From Ruegeria sp. R13_0 (lineage in GTDB: Bacteria > Pseudomonadota > Alphaproteobacteria > Rhodobacterales > Rhodobacteraceae), in contig NZ_JAGHRB010000003.1 of assembly GCF_017743995.1 (NCBI RefSeq), positions 62,001-126,000 of the forward strand: 64,000 bases of DNA, in the 5' to 3' direction. A model generated the notes under the pieces. That model had not been told where the DNA came from, did not search any database, and saw nothing but the letters and a program-made list of their open reading frames with translations. This document shows positions 8,832 to 19,272 of the stretch, in pieces (the first letter of the stretch is position 1; each line of letters begins with the position of its first letter). The position numbers and the translations under genes were made by a program.

Positions 8832-9671
8832 ATGCACCCCCTTCCTCAAATCGCCAGCTTCTGGTTTGGCTCCGATCTCAGCTGGCTTGAGGCGCTGTGC
8901 ATACAATCCTATCTGGACCATGGCCATTCCTTCACCCTTTTTGCGGCGCATGACATCGCGGGCATCCCGAATGGCGTCGACCTGCGGCACGCGTCCGAGA
9001 TACTGTGGCCCGCCCAATTTGATCTGCGGCCCGAAGATCGGCTGGGTGTTGCGGTTTTTTCGGATATTTTCAGGCTGAGGTTGCTGGAAAGCACAGATTT
9101 CATCTGGGTGGATCTGGATGCGCTCTGTCTGAAGCCCTTTGATTTTGCGTCCCCTTATGTCTTTGCCCCGTCTCAATCCGGCAAATTTCCCAACGGAGTG
9201 CTGCGCTTGCCGCAAGACTCGCAAACGCTTGCGCAGATGCTGGCCTTTGTCACCTCGGCCAACCCGACTCAACCCTGGCGCGGGGCCAAGCTGCGTAGAC
9301 GCAATGCGCAGCGTATCGCGGAAGGCGAGACCTGGGGTATCGAGGCGCTGCCCTGGGGATGCTCCGGCCCGAAGGCGCTGGGGCATTTTCTGTGTGAGAC
9401 CGGAGAGGACATCCACGCTATGCCCGCCGATACGTTCTACCCGCTGGCGAATGAGGGGCTTTGGAAGTTGCACGATCCTCGTGTGCCGCCATCCGCTATT
9501 GAACGGGACGGGGTGCATTCCGTGCATGTATTTGGGCATCAGAAGAAATTCATGGCCCAACAGACTGCGGGCCTGCCGGCGCGGGGATCGTTTCTCAGCA
9601 CCTTGTGCACTCGCCACAGGATTGACCCACAAGACAACCCAATCGCGCCGATGGCTTGGATGGGGCTTTAA
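8832..9671 (+). CDS. Glycosyltransferase-like protein with DXD motif (GT32-like)
   Basis: The 279-residue cytoplasmic protein begins with FWFGSDLSWLEALCIQSYLDHGHSF (10-34), a pattern seen in sugar-binding DXD glycosyltransferases of the capsule or Och1/GT32 type. A clear DXD sits at WVDLDALCLKPFDF (D94, D96), where metal and nucleotide sugar bind. The acceptor and sugar cannot be read from the sequence. There is no signal peptide or membrane segment. It converges on, and overlaps by four bases (TTAA), a fucosyltransferase-like gene, so both may modify the same surface glycan. No convincing ribosome-binding site precedes ATG 8832; the start is therefore less sure than the family call. Confidence 0.7.
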   Translation: MHPLPQIASFWFGSDLSWLEALCIQSYLDHGHSFTLFAAHDIAGIPNGVDLRHASEILWPAQFDLRPEDRLGVAVFSDIFRLRLLESTDFIWVDLDALCLKPFDFASPYVFAPSQSGKFPNGVLRLPQDSQTLAQMLAFVTSANPTQPWRGAKLRRRNAQRIAEGETWGIEALPWGCSGPKALGHFLCETGEDIHAMPADTFYPLANEGLWKLHDPRVPPSAIERDGVHSVHVFGHQKKFMAQQTAGLPARGSFLSTLCTRHRIDPQDNPIAPMAWMGL

Positions 9672-10540
9672 CCGGGCGCGCCCGATAGCTCATGCCGCAG
9701 AGCGCGTACTGCCCGCTCTTCGAACTGACCGTAATCTGCGGCTACGTCCTGAATCGCCTTCAGATGCGGCAGACGCTTAGCATAGTCTTCTTGGGACGCA
9801 GATTGGATCGCTTGTTGTATCTCTGCCTGTGTCTCGCAGAGGATCATCCCCGAAGTGTCCATGAAATCCCCGATATTCGGACAGCCCCAGTAAATCGGAA
9901 CCGTTGCGCACAGGATCGAGTCGATCAGTTTCTCGGAAAAATAGTTCCGCTCCCGCACGTTCTCGATCACGACTGAATAGCGGTAAGGGGCCAGCCCATC
10001 CGACTTTTGGTCGAAAGGCGTGTATCCGCGCCCCATGATATCCACATCGGCCCCGGTTTCTCGGATCCAGTCGATCACGTCATGGCGCAGCTGGTGGCCC
10101 ACGAGGTCCCGCTTGGCCGAGGCGATCAGCGAGCAGGATTTAACCTTCTCAGCCTGTAGCTCCTGCCAGTCCGGCACCATCGTCACGCCATAGGGCAGAA
10201 AAACGGCGTTGGGCAGGTTTTCCAGCAGAACGTCGTGAAAGGTGAACACCCGAAAGAACCGCCGCCATGTCAGGCGCAGCTGTCGGTCATGCTTGGCGTG
10301 GATGGCCGAAGGCTCACCCATCATCAGTGAAATCCGCGCCTTTGTGCCCCGCCGCAATCGCCAGTGAACCGTCGAATTGGGATACATGATCAGATGATCC
10401 GTCGGCGCGAGGTCGCCAACTGTTTTGCCCAGCAAACGATCCGGGCAGCCCTCGTGCCAGATCAGCTCGGACAGAGGCACCTTGGCCAGTTTCGGGCCCA
10501 GACGGTGCCCGTAAGGCAAAACAGCAATCGCTTCGGTCAT
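9668..10540 (-). CDS. Glycosyltransferase family 10 (fucosyltransferase-like) protein
   Basis: The 290-residue protein carries the GT10 signature near the C-terminal half: YSVVIENVRERNYFSEKLIDS followed by ATVPIYWGCPNIGDF (188-225). This corresponds to the alpha-1,3-fucosyltransferase GDP-binding motif with its EK pair. Upstream are the FHDVLLENLPNAVFLPYG and IASAKRD segments expected before the donor domain. It is soluble and likely decorates lipopolysaccharide or capsule. It lies in an operon-like array with the phzF gene, whose stop overlaps its start by four bases (ATGA). The convergent neighbour is another glycosyltransferase. Confidence 0.8.
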   Translation of the reverse strand: MTEAIAVLPYGHRLGPKLAKVPLSELIWHEGCPDRLLGKTVGDLAPTDHLIMYPNSTVHWRLRRGTKARISLMMGEPSAIHAKHDRQLRLTWRRFFRVFTFHDVLLENLPNAVFLPYGVTMVPDWQELQAEKVKSCSLIASAKRDLVGHQLRHDVIDWIRETGADVDIMGRGYTPFDQKSDGLAPYRYSVVIENVRERNYFSEKLIDSILCATVPIYWGCPNIGDFMDTSGMILCETQAEIQQAIQSASQEDYAKRLPHLKAIQDVAADYGQFEERAVRALRHELSGAPG

Positions 10541-11424
10541 TGGTCCGCCTCAGGCAAGTCGACCTGTCCGCGCATCAGAACATAGCCTTGCCCCGCCACC
10601 TTGATCCCGGTCATGGCATCGCTCGGACCGACACGCGTCACCGTTGCTTGCCCCGGGCGCCCCATGTCATGGCCTTGCTCAGCGATGAATTGGTCTTTCT
10701 TCATCAAACCGTATTTCCAAAGATAGGCCGCCATCGCGCCCGTGGCAGACCCAGTAAATGGGTCCTCGGGTGGGCTGGGCGGGGCCAGCAGCAGGCGCGA
10801 GAACGTATCCCCCTGTGTCGTCGCTCCCTGCAAGGTGACCAAAAACGGCTCTGCCATATCTGAACCAGAAAATCCCGCTACTGCTGCCACCTCGCGCAAA
10901 GGACCTTCGGCCAGCCGCGCTGCGCGCAAGGCGTCGTGATCCCGCAGCACAGTGATACAGAACGGCAACCCGGTAGAGACAAATCGCGGCGGAGAAATTA
11001 TCGCGTCCTCGGACAGCGAAATCGCGCTGGCAACCAGATCGGCGGGAACATGTGCTCCAAATTCCGGCGCAACCTGTGTCATCTCGATCTCATTACCGTT
11101 CAGACGAATGGCGACAAGGCCTGCCCCGGTTTCCAACGTCAGAGAGTCACCCTCAACTAGGCCGCGCGACCGAAGTGCCGCGACCGTTGCGATGGTCGGA
11201 TGACCGGCAAAGGGGATTTCACGACTGGCCAGAAAATACCGCACCCGGATATCGGCCACATCCGACGGGCCTGAAAACGTACACTCGACCAGAGAGGTTT
11301 CGCGCACATAGGCCATGCAGACCTCGTCCGACAGATGGGCCGCGCCATGGACGACGGCGCAGCCATTGCCACCAAAGGCTTTGTCGGTAAAGGCATCCAC
11401 CCAGTCAAAATCGAACCAGCTCAT
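10537..11424 (-). CDS. PhzF family isomerase/epimerase
   Basis: The product has the two-fold repeated diaminopimelate-epimerase-like barrel of the PhzF family: an N-terminal FDWVDAFTDKAFGGNGCAVV with the GN motif, AGHPTIATVAAL in the first half, and DPFTGSATGAMAAYLW in the second. PhzF itself isomerises a phenazine precursor, but no phenazine genes are nearby, so the substrate is unknown. I place the start at ATG 11424 (MSWFDFDW), which has AAGGA eight bases upstream. A longer frame to 11445 would run into a strong hairpin at 11439-11480. Length is then 295 residues, normal for the family. Its stop overlaps the downstream GT10 gene. Confidence 0.9.
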   Translation of the reverse strand: MSWFDFDWVDAFTDKAFGGNGCAVVHGAAHLSDEVCMAYVRETSLVECTFSGPSDVADIRVRYFLASREIPFAGHPTIATVAALRSRGLVEGDSLTLETGAGLVAIRLNGNEIEMTQVAPEFGAHVPADLVASAISLSEDAIISPPRFVSTGLPFCITVLRDHDALRAARLAEGPLREVAAVAGFSGSDMAEPFLVTLQGATTQGDTFSRLLLAPPSPPEDPFTGSATGAMAAYLWKYGLMKKDQFIAEQGHDMGRPGQATVTRVGPSDAMTGIKVAGQGYVLMRGQVDLPEADQ

Positions 11425-11438
11425 CCAGCTTTTCCTTA

Positions 11439-11480
11439 CATGCACATGTCATCCCGGATGCAATCCGGAGCTTGTGCATG
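11439..11480 (-). terminator. Compound stem-loop between the DUF1150 gene and phzF
   Basis: Outer arms CATGCACA (11439-11446) and TGTGCATG (11473-11480) enclose an inner perfect stem CCGGAT/ATCCGG (11454-11459 with 11463-11468). It lies after the hsp20-DUF1150 operon and before phzF. It could end the heat-shock transcript. A second perfect palindrome, GGCCGTTCA-G-TGAACGGCC (11528-11546), covers the DUF1150 stop codon. Confidence 0.55.
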
Positions 11481-11533
11481 TTTCGCTGGTGTCGGGCGGA
11501 ATGTCACGCGCAAACGCGTGTGGCTGGGGCCGT

Positions 11534-11758
11534 TCAGTGAACGGCCACCGGCGAGAGATCGTGCTCGCGGGCCAGCACAAAGGCCAGCTTGCGGTCGGCG
11601 ACAAGCGCCAGTTGCTGCCCGTCTGAGTCATGAACGGCGTACAGCTGATCCAGATCACCCGCCTGATCGCGCAGATCGCTGGGCAAATCGGCAACCTCAA
11701 CCGTTTTGACATAGACGATACGGTCGCCTTCGGTGTTGATTTCAATCGGTGTGTTCAT
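11534..11758 (-). CDS. DUF1150 family protein
   Basis: This acidic 74-residue protein (VYVKTVEVADLP, then LYAVHDSDGQQLALVADRK, then FVLAREHDLSPVAVH) matches the DUF1150 family of alphaproteobacteria. The function is unknown. It starts five bases after the hsp20 stop, so it is in the heat-shock operon. The pairing with a small heat-shock protein is, to my knowledge, conserved in Rhodobacterales and Rhizobiales. The operon context suggests a helper role in protein quality control. The stop codon lies in a perfect 19-bp palindrome. Confidence 0.88.
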   Translation of the reverse strand: MNTPIEINTEGDRIVYVKTVEVADLPSDLRDQAGDLDQLYAVHDSDGQQLALVADRKLAFVLAREHDLSPVAVH

Positions 11759-11763
11759 TGCTC

Positions 11764-12177
11764 TTACCCCTTCCGTATGTTGATTGTCTGCACCACGGTT
11801 TCCGGCACGGCGCGGGTCAGATCCACATGCAGCAGACCGTTCTCCATGATCGCCTCGCCCACCTCAACACCGTCGGCCAGCACGAACATGCGCTGGAATT
11901 GACGCGCCGCGATGCCGCGATGCAGGAAGATGCGCCCCTCGCTGTCGTCGCGTTGACGGCCTCGGATCACCAGCTGGCGATCCTCGATTGTGATCGACAG
12001 ATCCTCTTCCGCGAACCCGGCCACCGCAAGAGTGATGCGGTAGGAATAGTCCGAGGTCTGTTCGATGTTGTAGGGCGGATATCCTTCATTGCCAGCCTTT
12101 GCAGACCGTTCCAGAAGGCGTTCCAATTGCTCGAACCCCAACAGATGCGGGTATGAGCCCAAGGTAAGTTTTGACAC
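11764..12177 (-). CDS. Small heat-shock protein, Hsp20/IbpA family
   Basis: The 137-residue protein has an N-terminal LGSYPHLLGFEQLERLLERS and an alpha-crystallin domain (about 35-125) with the SYRITLAVAGF strand and the conserved G-LHVDL motif (ENGLLHVDL), ending in the IXI-like INIRKG tail. It forms oligomers that hold unfolded proteins for ClpB/DnaK. I chose GTG 12177 as start: AAAGGACG lies eight bases upstream and the resulting length is normal, whereas the open frame to 12366 crosses the promoter. Expression is likely controlled at transcription by sigma-32 and at translation by an RNA thermometer, both visible upstream. Confidence 0.93.
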   Translation of the reverse strand: MSKLTLGSYPHLLGFEQLERLLERSAKAGNEGYPPYNIEQTSDYSYRITLAVAGFAEEDLSITIEDRQLVIRGRQRDDSEGRIFLHRGIAARQFQRMFVLADGVEVGEAIMENGLLHVDLTRAVPETVVQTINIRKG

Positions 12178-12184
12178 GTGTTCT

Positions 12185-12207
12185 CGTCCTTTTATGTCAA
12201 AGCGACG
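12185..12207 (-). promoter_or_regulatory. ROSE-type RNA thermometer hairpin at the hsp20 ribosome-binding site
   Basis: In the hsp20 leader the segment CGTCGCTTT pairs with AAAGGACG around the loop GACATA: four base pairs, one bulged G, then four more pairs. The paired strand is the ribosome-binding site (AAGGA). The other strand contains UCGCU, which fits the U(U/C)GCU motif conserved in ROSE thermometers, including the bulged G opposite the Shine-Dalgarno bases. A GCGG/CCGC stem precedes it at about 12211-12233. Melting at high temperature would free the site. Confidence 0.72.
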
Positions 12208-12244
12208 TATTGGGCGGCCCCGTTTTGGCAACCGCACAAGATAG

Positions 12245-12274
12245 AATATGGGAAGAAACCGGGAAGTCCACAAG
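12245..12274 (-). promoter_or_regulatory. Sigma-32 (RpoH) type promoter of the hsp20-DUF1150 operon
   Basis: On the minus strand CTTGTGG (12268-12274) is followed after 15 bp by CCCATATT (12245-12252). This agrees closely with the RpoH pattern CTTGAAA-N11-16-CCCCATNT. Transcription would begin near 12238 and leave a leader of about 60 bases holding the thermometer. Confidence 0.7.
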
Positions 12275-12340
12275 GTCTGGCGCGATAACGTCTTGCACAC
12301 TATCTTGTTGGGGACGCACCACAACAAGCCCGAGTCGCCA

Positions 12341-12565
12341 ATGAACGCGCCCACTGACCTTTCCATGAAAACCGACGAAGTTCTGCGTGTTGAGCTGGAG
12401 GTTTTTCGCCGTCAGCACCGTGATCTTGATGAGGCGATCGAGGCGTTGCAGGCCACCGGTACATCGGATCAATTGACGATCAAACGGTTGAAAAAGCAGA
12501 AACTGCGGCTGAAAGACATCATCCGTCTGATCGAGGATCGCCTGACCCCCGACATCATCGCCTGA
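12341..12565 (+). CDS. DUF465 (YdcH family) small coiled-coil protein
   Basis: The 74-residue protein consists almost wholly of charged helices ([23 protein letters not shown] and [22 protein letters not shown]), the DUF465/YdcH pattern, with the family's KKQKLRLKD box. Function is unknown. I chose ATG 12341; ATG 12365 (MKTDEVL) is also possible because neither has a strong ribosome-binding site. A longer frame from 12248 would overlap the divergent hsp20 promoter and is unlikely. purE follows 65 bases later. Confidence 0.82.
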   Translation: MNAPTDLSMKTDEVLRVELEVFRRQHRDLDEAIEALQATGTSDQLTIKRLKKQKLRLKDIIRLIEDRLTPDIIA

Positions 12566-12630
12566 CGCATTGCCACGCATGCGGATTTGGCTATAGTGCG
12601 CGCTCTTTCGAACGGCAGGGACGCAAGCGG

Positions 12631-13119
12631 ATGAGCGATGTGAAAGTGGGGATCATCATGGGCAGCCAATCGGATTGGCCTACGATGAAAGAAGCCGCCA
12701 ATATCTTGGATGAATTGGGCATCGCGTATGAAAAACGCATCGTTTCGGCCCACCGCACCCCTGATCGTCTTTGGGATTACGGCAAGACCGCTGCGTCGCG
12801 CGGTTTGCATGTGATCATCGCAGGCGCTGGCGGGGCCGCACATTTGCCCGGCATGATGGCATCGAAAACCCGCGTGCCAGTGATCGGCGTTCCGGTTCAG
12901 ACGCGGGCTTTGTCGGGCGTCGACTCGCTGTATTCGATCGTTCAGATGCCGAAAGGGTTTCCTGTGGCAACCATGGCAATCGGCTCGGCAGGTGGGGCCA
13001 ATGCGGGTCTGATGGCGGCCGGTATTCTGGCCTTGCAGGACGGCGCACTGGCTGAACGGCTGGACGCGTGGCGTGAGGCTCTGTCCGCCTCGATCCCGGA
13101 GGAGCCTGTTGATGAGTGA
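12631..13119 (+). CDS. purE: N5-carboxyaminoimidazole ribonucleotide mutase
   Basis: The 162-residue enzyme moves the carboxyl group of N5-CAIR to give CAIR in purine synthesis. All class I PurE motifs are present: [11 protein letters not shown] (9-19), the catalytic SAHRTPDR (about 40-47) and [17 protein letters not shown] (about 70-86). It acts in the cytoplasm as an octamer. Its end overlaps purK by eight bases, so the two enzymes of the ATP-dependent carboxylation route are translated together. Length is as expected. Confidence 0.97.
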   Translation: MSDVKVGIIMGSQSDWPTMKEAANILDELGIAYEKRIVSAHRTPDRLWDYGKTAASRGLHVIIAGAGGAAHLPGMMASKTRVPVIGVPVQTRALSGVDSLYSIVQMPKGFPVATMAIGSAGGANAGLMAAGILALQDGALAERLDAWREALSASIPEEPVDE

Positions 13120-14179
13120 CGCTCTGAAACCCGGTGCCCGGATTGGAATCCTGGGCGGAGGCCAGTTGGGCCGGATGCTGTCGGTCGCTGCCTCCCGCTT
13201 GGGGTTTGTGACGCATATTTTTGAGCCGGGCGCGAACCCGCCTGCAGCGCAAGTCGCCGACCGCTTGACAACCGCACCCTATGACGACGCCGACGCGCTG
13301 CGCGCCTTCGCCGACTCGGTCGATGTCATCACCTACGAGTTCGAGAATATCCCAACCGAGGCGCTAGACCTGTTGGAAGCCCACCGCCCGATCCGACCGG
13401 GACGCGAGGCGCTGCGGGTCAGTCAGGACCGGTTGACCGAGAAAAACTTCCTACAAAGTCTGGGGCTCAACACCGCGCCTTTTGCAGACGTCACCGATCT
13501 GGCAAGTCTGAATACGGCCATTGAGGAAATCGGCACACCCGCGATCCTGAAGACCCGCCGGTTCGGCTATGACGGCAAAGGCCAGGCCCGCCTGCGCGCG
13601 CCTGAGGATGCCGAGGCTGCTCTGGCCGATATGGCCTGCGCGCCTGCGATCCTTGAGGGATTTGTGGAGTTTTCGCACGAGGTCTCGATCATCGCGGCCC
13701 GCGGGCTTGATGGTCAGGTCGCCTGCTTTGACCCCGGTGAGAATGTCCACCGCGACGGTATCCTGCACACCACAACGGTCCCTGCCCGCCTGCGCCCGGA
13801 GCAACGGACGGATGCGGTACTGCTCGCGGCCAACATTCTAAATGCGCTGGACTATGTGGGCGTGATGGGGGTGGAGCTGTTCGTTACACCCTCGGGCCTG
13901 ATCGTGAATGAAATCGCGCCTCGGGTGCATAACTCGGGTCATTGGACGCAGAATGGTTGCGCCGTCGACCAGTTCGAACAGCACATTCGCGCCGTGGTCG
14001 GATGGCCGTTGGGCGATGGGCAGCGGCATTCGGACGTGGTGATGGAGAACCTGATCGGCGACGACATGGACCGCGTGCCGGACCTAGCGCAGGAGCGGGA
14101 AGTTGCATTGCACTTGTACGGCAAGGCCGAGGTCAAGCCGGGACGGAAGATGGGTCACTTCAACCGCATCGCTCGCTGA
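13112..14179 (+). CDS. purK: 5-(carboxyamino)imidazole ribonucleotide synthase
   Basis: The 355-residue ATP-grasp enzyme makes N5-CAIR from AIR, bicarbonate and ATP, the substrate of PurE. Visible landmarks are the N-terminal [16 protein letters not shown], the ATP-grasp segments [17 protein letters not shown] and [16 protein letters not shown], and the C-terminal [14 protein letters not shown] with its metal-binding residues. The start ATG 13112 has an excellent GGAGGAG at 13098-13104 and overlaps purE by eight bases. A longer open frame to 13073 has no support. Confidence 0.96.
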   Translation: MSDALKPGARIGILGGGQLGRMLSVAASRLGFVTHIFEPGANPPAAQVADRLTTAPYDDADALRAFADSVDVITYEFENIPTEALDLLEAHRPIRPGREALRVSQDRLTEKNFLQSLGLNTAPFADVTDLASLNTAIEEIGTPAILKTRRFGYDGKGQARLRAPEDAEAALADMACAPAILEGFVEFSHEVSIIAARGLDGQVACFDPGENVHRDGILHTTTVPARLRPEQRTDAVLLAANILNALDYVGVMGVELFVTPSGLIVNEIAPRVHNSGHWTQNGCAVDQFEQHIRAVVGWPLGDGQRHSDVVMENLIGDDMDRVPDLAQEREVALHLYGKAEVKPGRKMGHFNRIAR

Positions 14180-14203
14180 GGGAAATCGCGCAGTCTGCGC
14201 GAT

Positions 14204-14241
14204 GCCTCCGGCGGAGGTATTTTTGAACAGAAGAAGATGAG
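14204..14241 (+). repeat. Dispersed composite intergenic repeat, copy 1
   Basis: The element reads GCCTCCGGCGGAGG (a palindrome), then TATTTTTGAACAGAAGAAG. A second dyad ATCGCGCAGTCTGCGCGAT precedes it (14185-14203). Related copies occur at 23103-23147 and, inverted, at 23161-23221. It lies between the convergent purK and phnM genes and may help end transcription. Confidence 0.6.
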
Positions 14242-14245
14242 GTGG

Positions 14246-15397
14246 TCAGGCGAAAAATCTGGCCGCTATGTCACCGGACATGTGGCTGACACGTCCGCCC
14301 GCAAAGGTGGCGGCGACGCGGTGGGTTTTAGCGTCAAGGATGACGATATCGGCGCGTTGACCCGGCATCAGCGTGCCCCGATCTTTCAGGTCAAGAACTC
14401 GTGCGGGGCCGGATGAGACAAGCGCCCAGGCGTTTGCAAAATCCAGCAACCCGCTTTTTGCCAACATCAATGCGGCGCGGCGCGGGCTGGGGTAGTGGTA
14501 GTCCGAGGCCAGAGCATCACACAGCCCCATCGCGATCAAGTCCAGCGCGCTGGCGTTGCCCTTATGGGAGCCTCCGCGCACCACGTTAGGTGAGCCGAGG
14601 ATGATATGATCTCCGGCCGCACGTGCGGCTTCGGCGGCGGCGAGGGTTTCGGGGAATTCAGCGATCGAAACGCCTCTGGTGCGCCACCCTGCGCGGGTCC
14701 CGGGCGTGGCATCATCGTGGCTGCCCAAGCGCACGCCGCTTTGGGTCAATTCAGCGCAAAGCGTGTCCAACGCCGCAGGGACTTCATCGCTACGGGCGTG
14801 CATGGATAGCAGCATCTCAAAATGCGCATCGGGGTTGCGCCCCGCTTTCAAGGCCTGCCCGGTCAGGCGTGGTGGTTTGCGCCCTTCGGCCAGGCGGTCA
14901 TGCGGCAGGTGATCGTTGAAGACGACATACGGCACCTGCCAATCCGCGATCTTTTCGGCCAAGCCGTCATAATCGTCCAACATATGTGTCTCGAACCGCA
15001 ATTGCGGGATCAGATCCGTGACGGTGCTGTCCTTGACCTCGGCAATCGCCTTGAACACCTGAGAGGCAAAATCCGGCCCGCGCACCCCGCCCTCCCAGCT
15101 GTAGAACTGGGCCAGAACGCCGGTGGTGATGCCGTTGGCGGCAAGTTCGGCCTCGACCGAAAGGATGCCTTCGTTCATCTGCTTCATGGCACCACGGCGC
15201 GGGGCAATATGACGTTCAAACCCGTCCCCGTGCAGGTCGATGATGCCGGGGAGAACCAAATAGCCGGACAGATCAACCTGTCGCCCGGTTCGGTCGCCCT
15301 GCACCTCCCCTTCGGCGATTGACAAATCGGCACGCGACAACCCGGCCTCCGGCAGCAGAACCTCTGCTCCGGTCAACGTCAGTTCCAATGCGGTCAT
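14246..15397 (-). CDS. phnM: Alpha-D-ribose 1-methylphosphonate 5-triphosphate diphosphatase (PhnM)
   Basis: The 383-residue amidohydrolase-superfamily protein releases diphosphate from the methylphosphonate-ribose triphosphate made by PhnGHIL, a step of the C-P lyase pathway. The metal-site motifs [16 protein letters not shown] (near 54-69), LGSHDDATP and [11 protein letters not shown] (near 305-315) are intact, and the family-specific [15 protein letters not shown] is present. The start ATG 15397 overlaps the stop of the lipase gene (ATGA), so they are co-transcribed. No other phn gene lies within the window, which is unusual since phnM normally sits in a long phn operon. Confidence 0.92.
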   Translation of the reverse strand: MTALELTLTGAEVLLPEAGLSRADLSIAEGEVQGDRTGRQVDLSGYLVLPGIIDLHGDGFERHIAPRRGAMKQMNEGILSVEAELAANGITTGVLAQFYSWEGGVRGPDFASQVFKAIAEVKDSTVTDLIPQLRFETHMLDDYDGLAEKIADWQVPYVVFNDHLPHDRLAEGRKPPRLTGQALKAGRNPDAHFEMLLSMHARSDEVPAALDTLCAELTQSGVRLGSHDDATPGTRAGWRTRGVSIAEFPETLAAAEAARAAGDHIILGSPNVVRGGSHKGNASALDLIAMGLCDALASDYHYPSPRRAALMLAKSGLLDFANAWALVSSGPARVLDLKDRGTLMPGQRADIVILDAKTHRVAATFAGGRVSHMSGDIAARFFA

Positions 15398-16167
15398 TCC
15401 GTGCGCTCCGAGTCTGGCTCCGAGCAATCCTGCCCGATACAGATCTCGTCAATTACGTCCATCACCCCATCAAGCCAAGTGATTTGCGGGTCGAACTGTC
15501 CAAACTCGATGAAGTGCAGCGCCTGAGCCATGACGCGAGGATTGTTCATCATGAAAGTATGCGTCACGGGCAGAACGATATGATCCGCCATACCTTCTAC
15601 TCGGGTCGTGCGGATCGACACTTTGCCATCGTCAGGCCCGTCTATCATCGTCGAAAAGACCGGGTTCAGAGAATTTTCACCCGCGATCACCCCAAGCTCG
15701 AACTCTACCGGAGGCAATTGGCGCGGGATCCCCTCGGGGCCTGTGCCCAACTGCAATCCTGCCGGACCGTTGAGGTAGCCGAACACCTCCCATGCACCCA
15801 ATTCATCTACCAACTGGCTGCCCTGATTGGGCGGCCCAAGCATAACAACGCGACCCAAATTCTCCGGTTCATGATCCTGCAGCCAGTAGCGCAACAGGAT
15901 ACCGCCCATGGAATGCGCCACGACATTTGCGGTGTCGTCCCCGCATTCGGCGAACGCATCGGGCAGAGTTTGCTCGGCCAATTCCGGAATGCCCAAATCG
16001 GTCGACGGATAACCTGGGCGAATGACCGTGTAGCCATGCACCTCGAACAATTGCTCCATCACCGAAAAGGACGCCTCGGTCCGAGCCAGCCCGTGCAGCA
16101 GGATCACGCATTTCGCCTGGGCCGCAGCCGGGAGAAGGAGAAAAAATATGGCAAGCAGAACTCTCAT
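15394..16167 (-). CDS. Secreted alpha/beta hydrolase, lipase/PGAP1-like
   Basis: The 257-residue protein opens with a signal peptide ([18 protein letters not shown], cut after AQA) followed directly by the oxyanion segment [10 protein letters not shown] and the nucleophile elbow VVAHSMGG (serine in A-H-S-M-G). The HTFMMNN segment near the C-terminus probably supplies the catalytic histidine. It is likely a periplasmic or secreted esterase or lipase; the substrate is unknown. It overlaps phnM by four bases. EamA lies 44 bases upstream on the same strand, so the three genes may form one unit. Confidence 0.85.
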   Translation of the reverse strand: MRVLLAIFFLLLPAAAQAKCVILLHGLARTEASFSVMEQLFEVHGYTVIRPGYPSTDLGIPELAEQTLPDAFAECGDDTANVVAHSMGGILLRYWLQDHEPENLGRVVMLGPPNQGSQLVDELGAWEVFGYLNGPAGLQLGTGPEGIPRQLPPVEFELGVIAGENSLNPVFSTMIDGPDDGKVSIRTTRVEGMADHIVLPVTHTFMMNNPRVMAQALHFIEFGQFDPQITWLDGVMDVIDEICIGQDCSEPDSERTE

Positions 16168-16211
16168 ACCCGCCAGATAAGGCCTATTTTGGTTCGGGGA
16201 AAGATGTGACC

Positions 16212-17048
16212 TCAGGTTCTGCGCTGTACTGCCAGCGCGATCCCGCCCAAAACCAGCGCTGCGCCGATGATCAATCGTACGCTTGCCACCTCACCCAACA
16301 GCAAAATTCCGGCAACGATTGCGATGACAGGGACGCTCAGCTGTACGACCGCAGCGACCGAAGGGGCAAGCTGCGGCAACACGCGATACCAAAGCGCGTA
16401 GCCAAGGCCCGAAGTCACGCCTCCGGACAGAGCCGCCAGAAAATAGCCAAATCCGGTCATCTGCCATGTACCACCTGCCACCAGCAAGGCCAATGCCGTG
16501 ACGGGCAAGGCGACAACAAAATTGGCCGCGGTGCCCTCCAACGCGTTCGGCTCGGAACGCCCGGCCAAGGAATAAGCGGCCCAGCCAATCCCCGCCGCAA
16601 CCATCAGAGCAGCCCCCAAGGTGTCCACCTGAACGGCCCCCGATGGCCAAAGCACATAGGCCAAACCGCCCAGCGCAACCGCTGCGCCTGCCAATTGGCG
16701 CGCCGTCGGGGTCGCTCCAGTCATAGCCCCAACTGCGAACATGGTGATCTGAACGACACCAAACAGGATCAACGCCCCCAACCCGGCGTCCAGCGTCAGG
16801 TAAGCCAAAGAAAAGCCAATCATGTAGAGAGACAGTGAACCCGCCCCGATGATCCGACGTGGCGACCGAAGCGGCAGAACCCCGCCCTTCAAAAGAACCA
16901 ACACGGCCAGAACTACCGCCCCCGCGAGAACACGGACAACGGCGAACCCCGCAGGATCACTCACCCCACTCTCAATCGCCATTCGGTTCAGAATCGAATT
17001 GGCCGCAAAGGCGCACATGGTCAGGGAGGTCAGAAGAAAAAGTCTCAT
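16212..17048 (-). CDS. EamA/DMT family inner-membrane transporter
   Basis: The 278-residue protein is built of ten hydrophobic segments in two repeated EamA units, as in drug/metabolite exporters (RhaT/YdcZ type). The first begins [25 protein letters not shown] and the second follows [21 protein letters not shown]. The family moves amino acids, nucleobases or drugs; the substrate here is unknown. I chose ATG 17048 because the N-terminus then starts directly with the first membrane helix; a frame from 17084 adds 12 unlikely residues. It ends 44 bases before the lipase gene. Confidence 0.85.
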   Translation of the reverse strand: MRLFLLTSLTMCAFAANSILNRMAIESGVSDPAGFAVVRVLAGAVVLAVLVLLKGGVLPLRSPRRIIGAGSLSLYMIGFSLAYLTLDAGLGALILFGVVQITMFAVGAMTGATPTARQLAGAAVALGGLAYVLWPSGAVQVDTLGAALMVAAGIGWAAYSLAGRSEPNALEGTAANFVVALPVTALALLVAGGTWQMTGFGYFLAALSGGVTSGLGYALWYRVLPQLAPSVAAVVQLSVPVIAIVAGILLLGEVASVRLIIGAALVLGGIALAVQRRT

Positions 17049-17170
17049 GAAACCCGCATAGCGCGTTGCCCCCGCTTTGCACACTCACTTTCCAGCTAAG
17101 TGCAACGGCAGCCTTCTTCAGTTCAACAAAACCTCCGCCGAAGGCATGACCGCGCAACGGGCATTCCAAA

Positions 17171-17200
17171 CGCAAACGGGGCCGCCCAAAGGCGACCCCG
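17171..17200 (-). terminator. Intrinsic terminator of groESL
   Basis: On the minus strand CGGGGTCGCC pairs with GGCGGCCCCG (17191-17200 with 17177-17186, one G-T pair, four-base loop) and is followed by TTTGCGTTT. It lies 26 bases after the groEL stop. Confidence 0.8.
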
Positions 17201-17226
17201 CTCGTAAGCACTATGGCCTAGGCAGC

Positions 17227-18906
<1,680 letters not shown>

Positions 18907-18926
18907 TCAGAGTGAAGCGCGGCGGC

Positions 18927-19214
18927 TTACTCGATGATCCCCATGATGTCGCTTTCTTTCATCATCAGCAGCTCTTCGCCGTCGACCTGAACCTCGGTGC
19001 CCGACCATTTGCCGAACAGGATCTTGTCGCCAGCTTTGACCGCCATTGCGATCAGCTCGCCGCTGTCCTTGCGTGCGCCTTCACCGGTTGCGACGACTTC
19101 GCCTTCGCTGGGCTTTTCTTTTGCGCTGTCAGGAATGATCAGGCCGCCTGCGGTTTTCTCTTCGCTTTCTGTACGGCGAACCAGCACACGGTCATGAAGC
19201 GGTTTCAATGCCAT
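18927..19214 (-). CDS. groES: Co-chaperonin GroES
   Basis: The 95-residue lid of the GroEL cage begins [29 protein letters not shown], which includes the mobile loop (about 17-32), and ends with [11 protein letters not shown]. Length and sequence are fully typical. AGGAGCTGCAAAG supplies the ribosome-binding site. The leader contains a CIRCE operator, so the HrcA repressor should control the operon; hrcA itself is outside the window. Confidence 0.98.
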   Translation of the reverse strand: MALKPLHDRVLVRRTESEEKTAGGLIIPDSAKEKPSEGEVVATGEGARKDSGELIAMAVKAGDKILFGKWSGTEVQVDGEELLMMKESDIMGIIE

Positions 19215-19272
19215 CTTTGCAGCTCCTTGGGCTCAAAGTTTATCTATCCTCCCCTCGCCGACTGGCGAGGCG

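Noticed and set aside
10537..11424. Phenazine biosynthesis cluster
   Set aside because: Only a PhzF-family protein is present; none of the other phz genes is found, and the family is broad.
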